A stretch of 64,000 nt of DNA from assembly GCF_030268685.1 (NCBI RefSeq), contig NZ_BSRQ01000023.1:85622-149621 (forward strand). The letters are read 5' to 3'. Below are positions 27,779-36,459 of the stretch, in pieces. Numbering within the stretch: position 1 is the first letter of the stretch; every line of letters starts with the position of its first letter. Origin of the DNA: Microtetraspora sp. NBRC 13810. Lineage in GTDB: Bacteria; Actinomycetota; Actinomycetes; Streptosporangiales; Streptosporangiaceae. A program made the position numbers and the translations under genes. The notes under the pieces are model-generated. The model saw only the letters and a list, made by a program, of their open reading frames with translations. It searched no databases and was not told where the DNA came from.

Positions 27779-28275
27779 GGCGCGAGCTCCTTGACGAGCT
27801 CGTCGACGATCTCCTCCGGCTCCCGGCCGTCGGTCGGCACCTTGCTCGTGGCGAGGCGCTCGTAGATCGGGCGGCGGGCCTCCAGCAGCATCTTGAGGCG
27901 GCTGCGCGGGTTGAGCACCAGCAGCGGGCGCGCCGAGGCGAGACCCACCCGCTGGACCGCCTGCGCGAGGCCGACCTCCAGGTAGACGACGGTGTGCCCG
28001 GCGAGCAGCCGCTGCGTCTCCTCGGCGAGGATCGCGCCACCGCCCAGTGACAGGACGCCGTCGTGCTCCTCCAGCGCGCCGCGCACGGCTTCGGCCTCCA
28101 GCGCGCGGAACCGCTCCTCGCCGTCCTCGACGAAGATGTCCCCGACCGGCTTGCCGGCCACGGCCTCCACGTCGTCGTCGGTGTCGCGGAACGCGACGCC
28201 CAGCCGCTCGGCGAGCAGTCGGCCGACGGTCGACTTGCCGGCTCCGGGCGGGCCGATGAGCACGGCGCGGGTCAC
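27775..28275 (-). CDS. aroK: Shikimate kinase
   Basis: 166 residues. Walker [10 protein letters not shown] (8-16), the shikimate-binding DTDDDVE near 31-37, GGG in LSLGGGAIL and the lid Arg near RPLL. It phosphorylates shikimate at O3. GTG 28275 overlaps the aroC stop (GTGA) and its own stop overlaps aroB, so the whole operon is chained by translational coupling. Confidence 0.96.
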   Translation of the reverse strand: MTRAVLIGPPGAGKSTVGRLLAERLGVAFRDTDDDVEAVAGKPVGDIFVEDGEERFRALEAEAVRGALEEHDGVLSLGGGAILAEETQRLLAGHTVVYLEVGLAQAVQRVGLASARPLLVLNPRSRLKMLLEARRPIYERLATSKVPTDGREPEEIVDELVKELAP

Positions 28276-29471
28276 TCGGTCACCGCCTGGGAGGGCGGCT
28301 TGAGCATCGAGGAGAGGTAGCCGGACAGGTTGCGCGCGACCTCCTCGACCGAGTCTCCGCCGAACTTCTCCACCACCGCGTCGGCGAGCACCAGGGCGAC
28401 CATCGCCTCGGCGACGACCGCGGCCGCGGGCACCGAGCACACGTCGGACCGCTGGTTGATCGCCTTGGCCGGCTCGCCGGTGATCACGTCGACCGTGCGC
28501 AGCGCCCGGGGGACCGTGGAGATCGGCTTCATCGCGGCGCGCACCCGCAGCGGCTCGCCGTTGGTCATGCCGCCCTCGATGCCGCCCGCGCGGTTGGTGA
28601 CCCGCCGGACGCCGTCGGCCTCGCCCACGATCTCGTCGTGCGCCCGGGAGCCCCTGCGCCTGGCGGTCTCGAAGCCGTCGCCCACCGCGACGCCCTTGAT
28701 CGCCTGGATGCCCATCAGCGCGCCGGCGAGCCGCGAGTCGAGGCGCCGGTCCCAGTGCACGTAGCTGCCCAGGCCCGGCGGCAGCCCGTAGGCGACCACC
28801 TCGACCACGCCGCCGAGGGTGTCGCCCTCCTTGCGGGCCGTCTCGATCTCGGCGACCATCGCGGCGCTCGCCTCCGGGTCGTGACAGCGCACCGGGTCCT
28901 CGTCCACGGCGGCGAGGTCGCCGGGGCCGGGCAGCACGCCGTCGGGCGCGGCGGCCGTGCCGATCTCGACGACGTGGCTGACGATCTCGACTCCGAGCGC
29001 CTGCCGGAGGAAGGCGACGGCGACCCGGCCGAGGGCCACCCTGGCGGCCGTCTCCCGGGCGCTGGCGCGGTCGAGGACCGGGCGGGCGTCGTCGAAGCCG
29101 TACTTCTGCATGCCGGACAGGTCGGCGTGGCCGGGACGCGGGCGGGAGAGCGGCGCGTTGCGCGCCTGGCCCTCCAGGATCTCCGGGTCGACCGGGTCGG
29201 CCGCCATCACGGTCTCCCACTTGGGCCACTCGCTGTTGCCGACCCGGATCGCGACCGGGCTGCCGAGCGTGCGCCCGTGGCGGACCCCGCCCACGATGTT
29301 CACCACGTCCTGCTCGAACTTCATCCGCGCGCCGCGGCCGTAACCGAGGCGGCGGCGCCGCAACGCCTCCTGGATGTCGGCGGTGGTCACCTCCACCCCG
29401 GCGGGCAGCCCTTCAAGGATCGCGACAAGCTCGGGGCCGTGTGACTCCCCTGCGGTCAACCAGCGCAACAT
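28272..29471 (-). CDS. aroC: Chorismate synthase
   Basis: 399 residues. It converts EPSP to chorismate and needs reduced FMN. Signatures GESHGPEL (8-15), [21 protein letters not shown] and [12 protein letters not shown] and the later [12 protein letters not shown] are intact. ATG 29471 begins [12 protein letters not shown] as in homologues; the open frame extends further upstream but without family sequence. It is the first gene of the operon, so the promoter should lie in 29472-29600; no Shine-Dalgarno precedes the ATG. Confidence 0.97.
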   Translation of the reverse strand: MLRWLTAGESHGPELVAILEGLPAGVEVTTADIQEALRRRRLGYGRGARMKFEQDVVNIVGGVRHGRTLGSPVAIRVGNSEWPKWETVMAADPVDPEILEGQARNAPLSRPRPGHADLSGMQKYGFDDARPVLDRASARETAARVALGRVAVAFLRQALGVEIVSHVVEIGTAAAPDGVLPGPGDLAAVDEDPVRCHDPEASAAMVAEIETARKEGDTLGGVVEVVAYGLPPGLGSYVHWDRRLDSRLAGALMGIQAIKGVAVGDGFETARRRGSRAHDEIVGEADGVRRVTNRAGGIEGGMTNGEPLRVRAAMKPISTVPRALRTVDVITGEPAKAINQRSDVCSVPAAAVVAEAMVALVLADAVVEKFGGDSVEEVARNLSGYLSSMLKPPSQAVTE

Positions 29472-29527
29472 GGGGTCAAGTCTTCCATACCCTGTGATCC
29501 GTGCCCGCCACGCCTGACGGAACCCCA

Positions 29528-29556
29528 GGTGGGCGGGCATTCGCAGCCCGCCCACC
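29528..29556 (-). terminator. Terminator after the repeat-containing secreted protein
   Basis: An 11-bp perfect stem (29528-29538 with 29546-29556) with a 7-nt loop, 45 bp after the stop at 29601 and just before the aroC promoter region. Confidence 0.75.
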
Positions 29557-29600
29557 GGCACGGTCCGGCTCGCGCGGTCCCGGCCGCCCGCTTCGCCCCG

Positions 29601-30260
29601 CTAGTCCTCCGCCGCCAGCCGGCCTCCGGGTGCCGTGCCGTAGGGGAAGGTGTGGTTCGCCGGGCCCGCGCTGAGAGCGTTGCGCAGGTACCAGGTCAGG
29701 CTGCCGGAGTTCCGGAGGGTGTAGCCGGGGCCGTCCCCTCCGGCGCCGTCCCAGTCGCCGGCCACGGGGCAGTGCACGTCGGCGGGCCCGAAGTCGAAGG
29801 TGCGGTCGGCCTCCCCTCCGGCGAGCTGGTCGCGCAGATGCCAGGTCAGCCCGGAGGCGTTCGTGCGGGAGATGCCGACGGTGTCGCGGCCGTCGCCGTC
29901 CCAGTCGCCCACGGCCGGGAAGTCCCCGCTGCGGCCGTAGGCGAAGGTGTGGTCGGCGTCCCCGCCGCTGTTGTCGTCGCGGAGGTGCCACGTGAAGCCC
30001 GAGCCGTCGTCGAACGCGAAGCCGGGAGTGTCGTCGCCGTCACCGTCCCAGTCTCCGCTGAGGATGTACGTGCGCCGCTCGCCGGAGGCGTTCCACCTGC
30101 ATCCGGCCCAGTTCAGCACGCCCACCTCGCCGTCCGCCGCCGGACCGGGAGTGGGTTCCGCCGCGGCCGTACGGGCGCCGGCCGCGGGCGCGCCCATGCT
30201 CGCCACGGTCAGGCTGCTCAGCACGAGTACCGCGCCGGTGAACACGCGTCTGCTTTTCAT
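29601..30260 (-). CDS. Secreted protein with three FG-GAP/VCBS-like repeats
   Basis: 219 residues: signal peptide (MKSRRVFTGAVLVLSSLTV, cleavage near 29-35), a short spacer with one Cys, then three copies of a ~50-residue unit of the form SGDWDGDG.DT.G, G.TWHLRD, G.A..TF.YG. The DxDxDG loops could bind calcium as in integrin-type beta-propeller blades, but three blades alone do not make a closed propeller. Function unknown; many actinobacterial extracellular proteins carry this repeat as a fused domain, so it may be a detached ancillary module. Confidence 0.75.
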   Translation of the reverse strand: MKSRRVFTGAVLVLSSLTVASMGAPAAGARTAAAEPTPGPAADGEVGVLNWAGCRWNASGERRTYILSGDWDGDGDDTPGFAFDDGSGFTWHLRDDNSGGDADHTFAYGRSGDFPAVGDWDGDGRDTVGISRTNASGLTWHLRDQLAGGEADRTFDFGPADVHCPVAGDWDGAGGDGPGYTLRNSGSLTWYLRNALSAGPANHTFPYGTAPGGRLAAED

Positions 30261-30448
30261 GTGCCGCTACCCGCTGCAGAAGAGATGTCCCTCACATGAT
30301 CGTTCGCGGGGGAATGCGGACACAAAGTCCGGTTCGGTGCGGGGAAACACTCGGAAGGTATGGTTTGCCCGGCCCTTCGAGCCGACCGCGCTGCACATGC
30401 CGTCGCGCCGAAATCCACCCTGTCCGGCATCCGGTGGGAGACGGGGGT

Positions 30449-31111
30449 CTACCAGGGACCGCCTGTGAATATCGCGGCCAGGGTGCCGAGGATCATGAAG
30501 GGGCCGAAGGGGAGGTCCGACTTGCGGCTCCCCCGGCGGGTGACGATCATGGCGAGGCCGTACAGGCCGGCGGCCAGGTGGGCGGCGAAGACGCCCGCGA
30601 CCACGCTGGCCCAGCCGAGCCAGCCGAGCGCCGTGCCCAGCGCGGCCCCGAGCTTCACGTCCCCGAGGCCCATCCCGGCCGGGTTCACCAGGAAGAGCAC
30701 CAGGTAGAACGCGCTCACCGCGAGCCCGCCGAGCAGCGCCCCGGCCAGTTCGTCATGTCTTCGCTCGGCGACCGCGGTCACGGCCAGCAGCCCCAGCGTC
30801 CCCGCGTACGCCGCCGCGGTGAGCCGGTCGGGCAGCCGGAACACCGCCACGTCCACCAGCGCCAGCGGCACGGCGCACACCGCCAGCCAGCCGAACGCCG
30901 CCCACACCCCCGCAGACGGCACGGCCACCGCCAGCCCGGCCAGCAGCAGCCCGGTGACCACCTCGACGGAGAACCGCGCCGGCCGGTACGCGGGCGGCGC
31001 CCCCGGCGTGGTGTCGGGGACGACCCCGAGGAACAGGTGCGCCCGTTGCCACCCTCCGGCGGCCAGGGCGGCACCGGCCACCGCCAGCGTCCACATCAGC
31101 GGCGTCAGCAC
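30449..31111 (-). CDS. Prepilin peptidase (A24 family)
   Basis: 220 residues with six to seven membrane helices. The two catalytic aspartates are in LVDVAVFRLPD (near 87) and GMGLGDVKLG (near 153), the second being the family signature. It lacks the N-terminal Cys-rich methylase domain, as in short actinobacterial forms. It would cleave the leader of type IV pilin-like or Flp/Tad pseudopilins at the inner membrane face, but no pilus genes lie in this window. GTG start at 31111. Confidence 0.88.
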   Translation of the reverse strand: MLTPLMWTLAVAGAALAAGGWQRAHLFLGVVPDTTPGAPPAYRPARFSVEVVTGLLLAGLAVAVPSAGVWAAFGWLAVCAVPLALVDVAVFRLPDRLTAAAYAGTLGLLAVTAVAERRHDELAGALLGGLAVSAFYLVLFLVNPAGMGLGDVKLGAALGTALGWLGWASVVAGVFAAHLAAGLYGLAMIVTRRGSRKSDLPFGPFMILGTLAAIFTGGPW

Positions 31112-31168
31112 ACCCCGACCCTACGCCGCGCGGGTCGTCCGCACCGGCGAACGCCGGGGCCGCCCGGA

Positions 31169-31726
31169 TCAGCGGCGGCGGGACCAGGGGAAGCGGCGGC
31201 GCGGGGTTGCGGGGGGCGCGGGGTCGGGGGTGAGGGTGAGGCCCGCCCGGGCGAGGCGCTGTGGCAGGTGGGCCGGGGGGCCGTGCAGGGCGGCCAGAGC
31301 CTGGAGGGGGGTGCCCTCGATGACGAAGGGGGACGGTCCCGCCACGTCGATGACGACGGCGGCGGCGTTCTCCATCACGGCCGCGTGGCAGACCTGGGGG
31401 ACGGTGGCCTGGATCGGGCGGGCGTCGGGGCGCCAGCGGGTCAGCGGCTCGGTGCCGGTGAAGGCGAGCACGGCCTCCCTGCCGTCCGCGCCGACCAGTT
31501 TCGGCAGGGCCATCTCGCTCTCCTTCTCCTGCCTGAGCCCGTGCGCGCCCACCTCCGACTCGGTCAGCAGGGCCACCACCGGGACCAGCACGCGGGCCGC
31601 GCCGAGCGCGGAGAGCACCTGGGCGGCGTCGGCCGTGCCGGCGGCGAAGGCCGCGAGCGCGGCCGCCACCGCGGCGTCGGCGCTGCCGTCGTCGTCGGGA
31701 ACCAGTGGTCGCGGAATGCTCGGCAC
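31169..31726 (-). CDS. SseB family protein
   Basis: 185 residues. The SseB N-terminal domain pattern is visible in RVLVPVVALLTE, MALPKLVGADGREAVLAFTGTEPLTRW and AVVIDVAGPSPFVIEG. In enterobacteria SseB enhances serine sensitivity or acts near secretion systems; in actinobacteria the role is unknown. A basic Pro/Arg tail ends the protein. GTG 31726 is 8 nt after TAGGCT (minus strand 31740-31735), a leaderless arrangement that decides the start over the longer frame. Confidence 0.82.
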   Translation of the reverse strand: MPSIPRPLVPDDDGSADAAVAAALAAFAAGTADAAQVLSALGAARVLVPVVALLTESEVGAHGLRQEKESEMALPKLVGADGREAVLAFTGTEPLTRWRPDARPIQATVPQVCHAAVMENAAAVVIDVAGPSPFVIEGTPLQALAALHGPPAHLPQRLARAGLTLTPDPAPPATPRRRFPWSRRR

Positions 31727-31734
31727 GTTGCGTG

Positions 31735-31740
31735 AGCCTA
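31735..31740 (-). promoter_or_regulatory. -10 element TAGGCT of a leaderless promoter for the SseB-like gene
   Basis: Minus-strand TAGGCT lies 8 nt before GTG 31726, with no ribosome-binding site. Confidence 0.45.
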
Positions 31741-31903
31741 CTAGCGCCGCCGCCCCCGCCATCCACACCACCACCCGCACCCACCACCACGCCACGCGGG
31801 CCGTGCGCGCCGCCGTGCCGCGCGGCCGTGCACGCTCCCGCGCGGACGGCTGTGGACGGCGCGCCGGCGCGGGCGGGTGGGGGTGGGCTCGGTGGGGAGG
31901 GGC

Positions 31904-33010
31904 TCAGCCCAGGTCGGCGATGGCGGCGACGGTGCCGCCGCCGGAGGGGCCCTGGTGGACGGCGGCCACCGAGACGAAGACGGCGGGGTCTCCGGTGACG
32001 GACGCGGCGACCCCGCCGACGGCGGCCTTGATCTGGCGGTGCCAGTGGACGTCGGAGTCGTCGAGCATGATGTTGCGGCGCCCGCGGACCTTGCCCGACG
32101 GGTCGGCCTCGCACTTGATGAAGACGTTCACCAGGCGGTCGCCGAGGTCGTCGGGGTGCGGGCGGTCGGGCAGGTCGATGCCGCTGGAGCGGATCGCGTC
32201 CCACACGCCGTCGGCGTCGAGCGCGTCCCTCATGACGCCGTGCCCGGCGCGGTAGCGCCCGCCGATGCCGCGGACGTTGCCGACCACGACGATCTGGGCG
32301 CGGTCCAGCTCGACGCCGCTGGAGCAGGAGGCGACCGAGGAGTAGAGCGACAGGTCGCGGTGGATCTGGTCGGCGGTGGGCATCTCGATCTCGCCGAGGG
32401 CGACGGCGATGCCGAGCGCGGTGGTGGAGTTGGAGATGTCCATGGACGGGCCGGTGTCCTCGGTCACCACGTCGTGCCCGCGCGACTTGGCGTCGGTGAT
32501 GGTGGCCAGGGTCAGCAGCGGGGTCTTGGTCTGCACGTAGTGCACGTCGGCGGGGTCGTCGATGCCGGCGATCTTCATGGCCTCGCGTACCCCGGCGGCG
32601 ACCTTCTCCACCATCGCGGGCCGCCCGATGTCCTCGGGCAGGATCACGTCGCTCATCGCCACCCCGACCGACACCCGCGGCTCCTCACCGCGCGGCGCCG
32701 TGGCGGGGTCGACGGTGGCGAAGACGGTGGCGTGCGGGCTCAGCACGCCGTCGGTGCCGCCCGACCACACCAGCGGCACCTGGGCCACCTCCTCGGGCGT
32801 CCGCGTCCCCTTGGCGATCAGCACCTCACGGAAGGCACGGTCGGCCAGGATGCGGGTGTAGTCGTTCACGCCGCCGTTGCCCTCGGTCTTGCCGATCACG
32901 GCGAGCACCCGGTCGGCCTCGATCACCCCGTCGTCGATGAGCTGGACCAGCCCGGAGGCGTCGGTCACGCTCTCGATGGCGATCTTGCGCACCTCGATCG
33001 GATCCGGCAT
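31904..33010 (-). CDS. Ring-opening amidohydrolase (barbiturase/cyanuric acid hydrolase family)
   Basis: 368 residues, the family length. The three-fold internal symmetry of AtzD/barbiturase is clear, each unit supplying a Lys-Ser pair: Lys41 ([10 protein letters not shown]) and Ser83 (VWSGGTDG); Lys162 (YVQTKTPL) and Ser231 (SCSSGVEL); Lys299 (FIKCEAD) and Ser356 (HQGPSGGG). It opens six-membered amide rings such as barbiturate, cyanurate or related compounds; which one is not readable. ATG 33010 has AAAGGTG upstream and lies 1 nt after the stop of the carbamate kinase relic, implying former translational coupling. No transport or biuret genes are adjacent. Confidence 0.9.
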   Translation of the reverse strand: MPDPIEVRKIAIESVTDASGLVQLIDDGVIEADRVLAVIGKTEGNGGVNDYTRILADRAFREVLIAKGTRTPEEVAQVPLVWSGGTDGVLSPHATVFATVDPATAPRGEEPRVSVGVAMSDVILPEDIGRPAMVEKVAAGVREAMKIAGIDDPADVHYVQTKTPLLTLATITDAKSRGHDVVTEDTGPSMDISNSTTALGIAVALGEIEMPTADQIHRDLSLYSSVASCSSGVELDRAQIVVVGNVRGIGGRYRAGHGVMRDALDADGVWDAIRSSGIDLPDRPHPDDLGDRLVNVFIKCEADPSGKVRGRRNIMLDDSDVHWHRQIKAAVGGVAASVTGDPAVFVSVAAVHQGPSGGGTVAAIADLG

Positions 33011-33011
33011 G

Positions 33012-33262
33012 TCAATCACCTTTCAGCAGGTTCCAGCAGGTTCCAGCAGGACAATTCTTACTCCGCATCACGGTCCACCCGGCTGCGGAGATCGCCGCTC
33101 CGAGCTCCTTCGGGGAGCCGATCACCGCCCGCGCCCCGCCGTACTCGACGAAGCGCGGCGCCGCCCGCACCGCCCGGCGCCGGCCGCCGGGGAGGCGGAC
33201 GCTCTGCCGTCGGGGGCGGCCATCGCGTTGCCGCCGGGCGCGATCAGGACGGGTTCCCCCAC
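33012..33262 (-). pseudogene. Carbamate kinase relic (internally deleted, frameshifted)
   Basis: Two parts of a carbamate kinase survive. A GTG-initiated N-terminus reads PVLIAPGGNAMA, like the family GGNAL phosphate loop. In another frame the C-terminus reads AAPRFVEYGGARAVIGSP, like the family KVEAA.RFVE..GG.AVIGSL ending. About 240 residues between them are gone, and the first frame stops at a TGA. The second frame continues through the 10-bp repeats and stops 1 nt before the amidohydrolase ATG. Carbamate kinase would use carbamoyl phosphate from a ureide or oxamate-type pathway, which fits its neighbour. Confidence 0.6.
33021..33050. repeat. Three tandem 10-bp repeats before the amidohydrolase
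   Basis: TTYCAGCAGG occurs three times in exact 10-bp register (one helical turn). The repeats lie within the end of the carbamate kinase relic. Confidence 0.7.
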
Positions 33263-33303
33263 AGCGCGAAGCTAACCAGCGGCGGCCCGCCGTTCATGGG
33301 CAA

Positions 33304-33316
33304 CTCTCGCCGAGAG
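33304..33316. promoter_or_regulatory. Palindrome CTCTCG-C-CGAGAG, candidate operator
   Basis: A perfect 6-bp inverted repeat around one base, upstream of the kinase relic and amidohydrolase and next to an AT-richer stretch (catattcttcggcaaatag) that may hold their promoter. Confidence 0.4.
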
Positions 33317-33425
33317 AAGGCATATTCTTCGGCAAATAGCCGGAACCGCACCCGCACCGGGACACGCTCCGGCGGCGCGTGACGGCGCGTGACGGCGCGC
33401 GGGCGGCCCAGGCCAGGCAGGTGGG

Positions 33426-33983
33426 TCAGGACAGGCAGGCGGTGAAGACGGCGGTCAGGCGTTCGACGACGATCTCGCGGTCGGCGGGGTGCATGACGTC
33501 CGGGCCGACGAGGTCGCGCAGGGTGCCGGTGCCGAGGATCAGGGCGGTCGCGATGCCGGCGCGCACCTGCGCGTCCGGGCCGGACAGGCGGGACTCCAGC
33601 GGGCCGAGGATCGCCGACATGATCCGGTCGCGGATCAGGCCGTGGATCTCCGGGCTGGCCGAGGACCGGCTCAGCGTCGCCACGACGGGACTGCCCGAGT
33701 CGGAGCTCAGCCGGTCGGCGACGTACTCGGCGAGGGCGCGGGGCAGCCCGGCCTCCTCGACGTCGATCACCCCGGGGAAACGCCCCTGCTGGGCCAGCAC
33801 CTCGGCGAACAGTTCCCGCTTCGCCCCGAAATAGCGATTGATGAGGGCGATGTTGGCATCCGCCTCGGCCGCGATGAGCCGCATGGTCACCTGCTCGTAA
33901 CCGAGCTCCGCGAACAGCCGCCTCGCCGCCTCCAGGATCCGCCTCCGGGTGCTCTCCCGGTCGCGCGGCCGTACCTCACCCAC
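33426..33983 (-). CDS. TetR family regulator of the adjacent MFS exporter
   Basis: 185 residues. The helix-turn-helix reads RRRILEAARRLFAELGYEQVTMRLIAAEADANIALINRYFGAKRELF (residues about 11-57), followed by a helical ligand domain of normal size. GTG 33983 sits after GGGCGG and the family start; the frame is open further upstream but reads into the divergent promoter. It is divergent from an MFS drug-type exporter with a palindrome over that gene's transcription start, the classic repressor/exporter arrangement. Confidence 0.88.
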   Translation of the reverse strand: MGEVRPRDRESTRRRILEAARRLFAELGYEQVTMRLIAAEADANIALINRYFGAKRELFAEVLAQQGRFPGVIDVEEAGLPRALAEYVADRLSSDSGSPVVATLSRSSASPEIHGLIRDRIMSAILGPLESRLSGPDAQVRAGIATALILGTGTLRDLVGPDVMHPADREIVVERLTAVFTACLS

Positions 33984-34080
33984 CCGCCCATCCTCGCAGA
34001 TGGACCGGCCGGCCCCGGTCCGCCGCGCACCGGCGGTCCCGGCGGCGGACCGGGGGGTGGTGACGCCCGCGTCGTCCGGA

Positions 34081-34109
34081 TTGACCGGTAAACAAGCGTC
34101 TACTAGATT
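34081..34109 (+). promoter_or_regulatory. Sigma-70-type promoter of the MFS exporter
   Basis: TTGACC (34081-34086), 17-bp spacer and TAGATT (34104-34109) are close to consensus. The predicted start of transcription is near 34116, giving a 25-nt leader with GGGGAGGG before the TTG codon. Confidence 0.7.
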
Positions 34110-34117
34110 TATATGCA

Positions 34118-34125
34118 CTGTACAG
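34118..34125. promoter_or_regulatory. CTGTACAG palindrome at the exporter transcription start
   Basis: A perfect 8-bp palindrome just downstream of the predicted transcription start; best candidate for the TetR operator core. Confidence 0.5.
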
Positions 34126-34141
34126 GTATCGGGGAGGGCCG

Positions 34142-35737
34142 TTGCGCGCGGACGAGGAAGAGAAGCAGGCGGCGGCGCCGCGCTTCACCCACCGGCAGGT
34201 GTTGCGGATCATGGCCGGGCTCATGCTGGCCATGCTGACGTCGATGATCTCGACCTCCGTGGTGAGCACGGCCTTACCCACGATCGTGGGCACGCTCGGC
34301 GGTCAGGACCAGCTCGCCTGGGTGGCCAGCGCGACCCTGCTGACCACGACGGCGTCCATGCCGCTGTGGGGCAAGCTCTCCGACCTGTACGGCAGGAAGT
34401 TCATGTTCCAGGCGGCCCTGGCCGTCTTCACCCTGGCCTCGGTCGGCGCCGGGTTCGCGCAGGACATGGCACAGCTGATCGCGTTGCGGGCGTTGCAGGG
34501 CGTCGGCATCGGGGGTCTCCAGGCCCTGCCGCAGATCATCCTCGGCGACGTGGTGGAGCCCCGCGAGCGCGGGCGCTACTCCGGCTTCGTCGGCGCCGTC
34601 TTCGGCGTGTCCACCGTGGCGGGGCCGCTGCTCGGCGGCTTCATCGTGGACAACCTGTCCTGGCGGTGGTGCTTCTGGATCAGCGTGCCGATCGCCGTGG
34701 TGGCCTTCGCCGTGATCCAGAAGGTGCTGCGGCTGCCGCTGGTCCGGAGGGACGCCAGGGTCGACTGGTGGGGGGCCGCGCTCATCACCGGCGGCACCAC
34801 GGTCCTGATGCTGCTGCTCTCCCTGGGCGGCGTCGAGTTCGCCTGGAACTCCGGGTGGACCTACGGACTGGCCGCGCTCAGCCTGGCGCTTCTCGCCGGG
34901 GCGGTGGTGGCCGAGCGCCGGGCCCCCGAGCCGATCCTGCCGCCGCGGCTGTTCGCCAACCGGACGTTCGTGCTCACCGCGCTGGCCTCGCTGCTGGTGG
35001 GCGCGGCGATGTTCGGCGCGCTGATGTTCCTGCCGCAGTACCTGCAGATCGTCAAGGGGCTCAGCCCCACCGCGTCCGGGCTCATGACACTGCCGATGGT
35101 GGTGGCGCTGCTCTTCTCCTCCATCACGGTCGGCCGCGTCGTCAGCAGGACCGGACGCTGGAAGATCTTCCCGGTGGTGGGCATGGTGCTCGTCGGGACC
35201 GGGCTGTTCCTGCTGTCCGGGCTGCGGGTGGACACCTCGCTGGCGCTCACCGGCGCGTATCTCGCCGTCCTCGGCGCCGGGCTGGGCGCCAGCATGCAGG
35301 TGCTGATCCTCGCCGCGCAGAACTCCGTGACCCGGCCGGACATGGCCGCCACCACGTCGGGGGTGGCCTTCTTCCGCTCGCTCGGCGGCGCGGTCGGCGT
35401 GGCCGCCTTCGGCGCGATCCTGACGTCCCGGCTCACCGCCGAGCTGACCGCGCTGCTCAGCGCGGCGCGCATCCCGCTCGCGGGCGGCGTGCCCGACCTC
35501 GGCGCGCCCGACGTCATCCGCGCGCTGCCCGCGCCGCTGCTCGCGGTCATCCTGGAGGCGTTCACCAGGGCGTTGCACATGGTGTTCCTGGTCGGCGTGC
35601 CCATCGCCGTACTGGGCGCGATCGCCGCGCTGCTGCTCAAGGAGCTGCCGCTCCGCTCCGCCGCCCCCTCCCCCGTGCCGCCGCCCGGCTCTCCCGGCCA
35701 GGCCGCGGAGGCGCCCGTGCCCGCGCGCTCCGAGTGA
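34142..35737 (+). CDS. MFS multidrug exporter, DHA2 (EmrB/QacA) family
   Basis: 531 residues with 14 predicted membrane helices, typical of DHA2 exporters. Motif A is GKLSDLYGRKFMF (about 78-90) and motif C GVFGVSTVAGPLLGG (about 157-171); the start LDxT-equivalent is MISTSVVSTALPTIV. Substrates are probably amphipathic drugs or the cell's own metabolites. TTG 34142 has a strong GGGGAGGG site. The C-terminal 25 residues are Pro/Ala-rich and cytoplasmic. Repression by the divergent TetR is likely. Confidence 0.93.
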   Translation: MRADEEEKQAAAPRFTHRQVLRIMAGLMLAMLTSMISTSVVSTALPTIVGTLGGQDQLAWVASATLLTTTASMPLWGKLSDLYGRKFMFQAALAVFTLASVGAGFAQDMAQLIALRALQGVGIGGLQALPQIILGDVVEPRERGRYSGFVGAVFGVSTVAGPLLGGFIVDNLSWRWCFWISVPIAVVAFAVIQKVLRLPLVRRDARVDWWGAALITGGTTVLMLLLSLGGVEFAWNSGWTYGLAALSLALLAGAVVAERRAPEPILPPRLFANRTFVLTALASLLVGAAMFGALMFLPQYLQIVKGLSPTASGLMTLPMVVALLFSSITVGRVVSRTGRWKIFPVVGMVLVGTGLFLLSGLRVDTSLALTGAYLAVLGAGLGASMQVLILAAQNSVTRPDMAATTSGVAFFRSLGGAVGVAAFGAILTSRLTAELTALLSAARIPLAGGVPDLGAPDVIRALPAPLLAVILEAFTRALHMVFLVGVPIAVLGAIAALLLKELPLRSAAPSPVPPPGSPGQAAEAPVPARSE

Positions 35738-35739
35738 CC

Positions 35740-35776
35740 CGGCCGGGCGGCGGCGGGGACCGCCGCCGCCCGGCCG
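35740..35776. terminator. Bidirectional terminator between the exporter and ahpC
   Basis: A perfect 16-bp stem (35740-35755 with 35761-35776) and 5-nt loop between convergent genes. Confidence 0.88.
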
Positions 35777-35807
35777 CGCGCACCGGGCCGGAGCCGGCCT
35801 TCGGCGC

Positions 35808-36359
35808 TCACACGGCGAGGAGCCGCTTCTCGTCGAGGACGGCCTCGCCCTTGTTCCAGTTGCACGGGCACAGCTCCGCCGACTGCAGGGCGTCGAGCAC
35901 CCGCAGCACCTCGCCGACGTTGCGGCCCACCGAACCGGCGGTGACCATGACGAACCGGATCTCGTTGTCCGGATCGACGACGAAGGTCGCCCGCTGGGAG
36001 ACGCCGTCCGGACCGAGGATGCCGCACGCCTCCGACAGGTCCCGCCGGATGTCGCTCAGCATCGGGAAGGGCAGGTCGCGCAGGTCCTCGTGGTTCTTGC
36101 GCCACGCGTGGTGGGCGTACTCGCTGTCGACGGAGGCGCCGAGCACCTGGGCGTCGCGGTCGGCGAACTCGCCGTTCAGGCGGCCGAACTCGGCGATCTC
36201 GGTGGGGCAGACGAAGGTGAAGTCCTTCGGCCAGAAGAAGATCACCCGCCACCGCCCGTCGTGGGTCCTGTGGTCGATCCGCTCGAAGGCCCCCTCCGGG
36301 TCGAGCGACACGCACGCGGTGAGATCGTACTCGGGGAACTGGTCACCGACGGTAAGCAA
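35808..36359 (-). CDS. ahpC: Alkyl hydroperoxide reductase, AhpC-type peroxiredoxin
   Basis: 183 residues. Peroxidatic Cys51 in FTFVCPTEI and resolving Cys164 or Cys166 in ELCPCNW, as in actinobacterial AhpC. It reduces hydrogen peroxide and organic peroxides in the cytoplasm. TTG 36359 is chosen from GAGGAGAT eight bases upstream and from the family start LTVGDQFPEYDL; the longer frame reads through the divergent promoter. It is divergent from oxyR. The usual reducing partner ahpD does not follow; a terminator does, so electrons must come from another system. Confidence 0.95.
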   Translation of the reverse strand: MLTVGDQFPEYDLTACVSLDPEGAFERIDHRTHDGRWRVIFFWPKDFTFVCPTEIAEFGRLNGEFADRDAQVLGASVDSEYAHHAWRKNHEDLRDLPFPMLSDIRRDLSEACGILGPDGVSQRATFVVDPDNEIRFVMVTAGSVGRNVGEVLRVLDALQSAELCPCNWNKGEAVLDEKRLLAV

Positions 36360-36459
36360 CTTCGGATCTCCTCTGTTCACGGACGTCTTCGTCGTTCGCG
36401 CCAAGCGTGCCCGATCTACCATCGGTACGAGAAATCGAGTGGCCGGACGAGTCTGAGAG

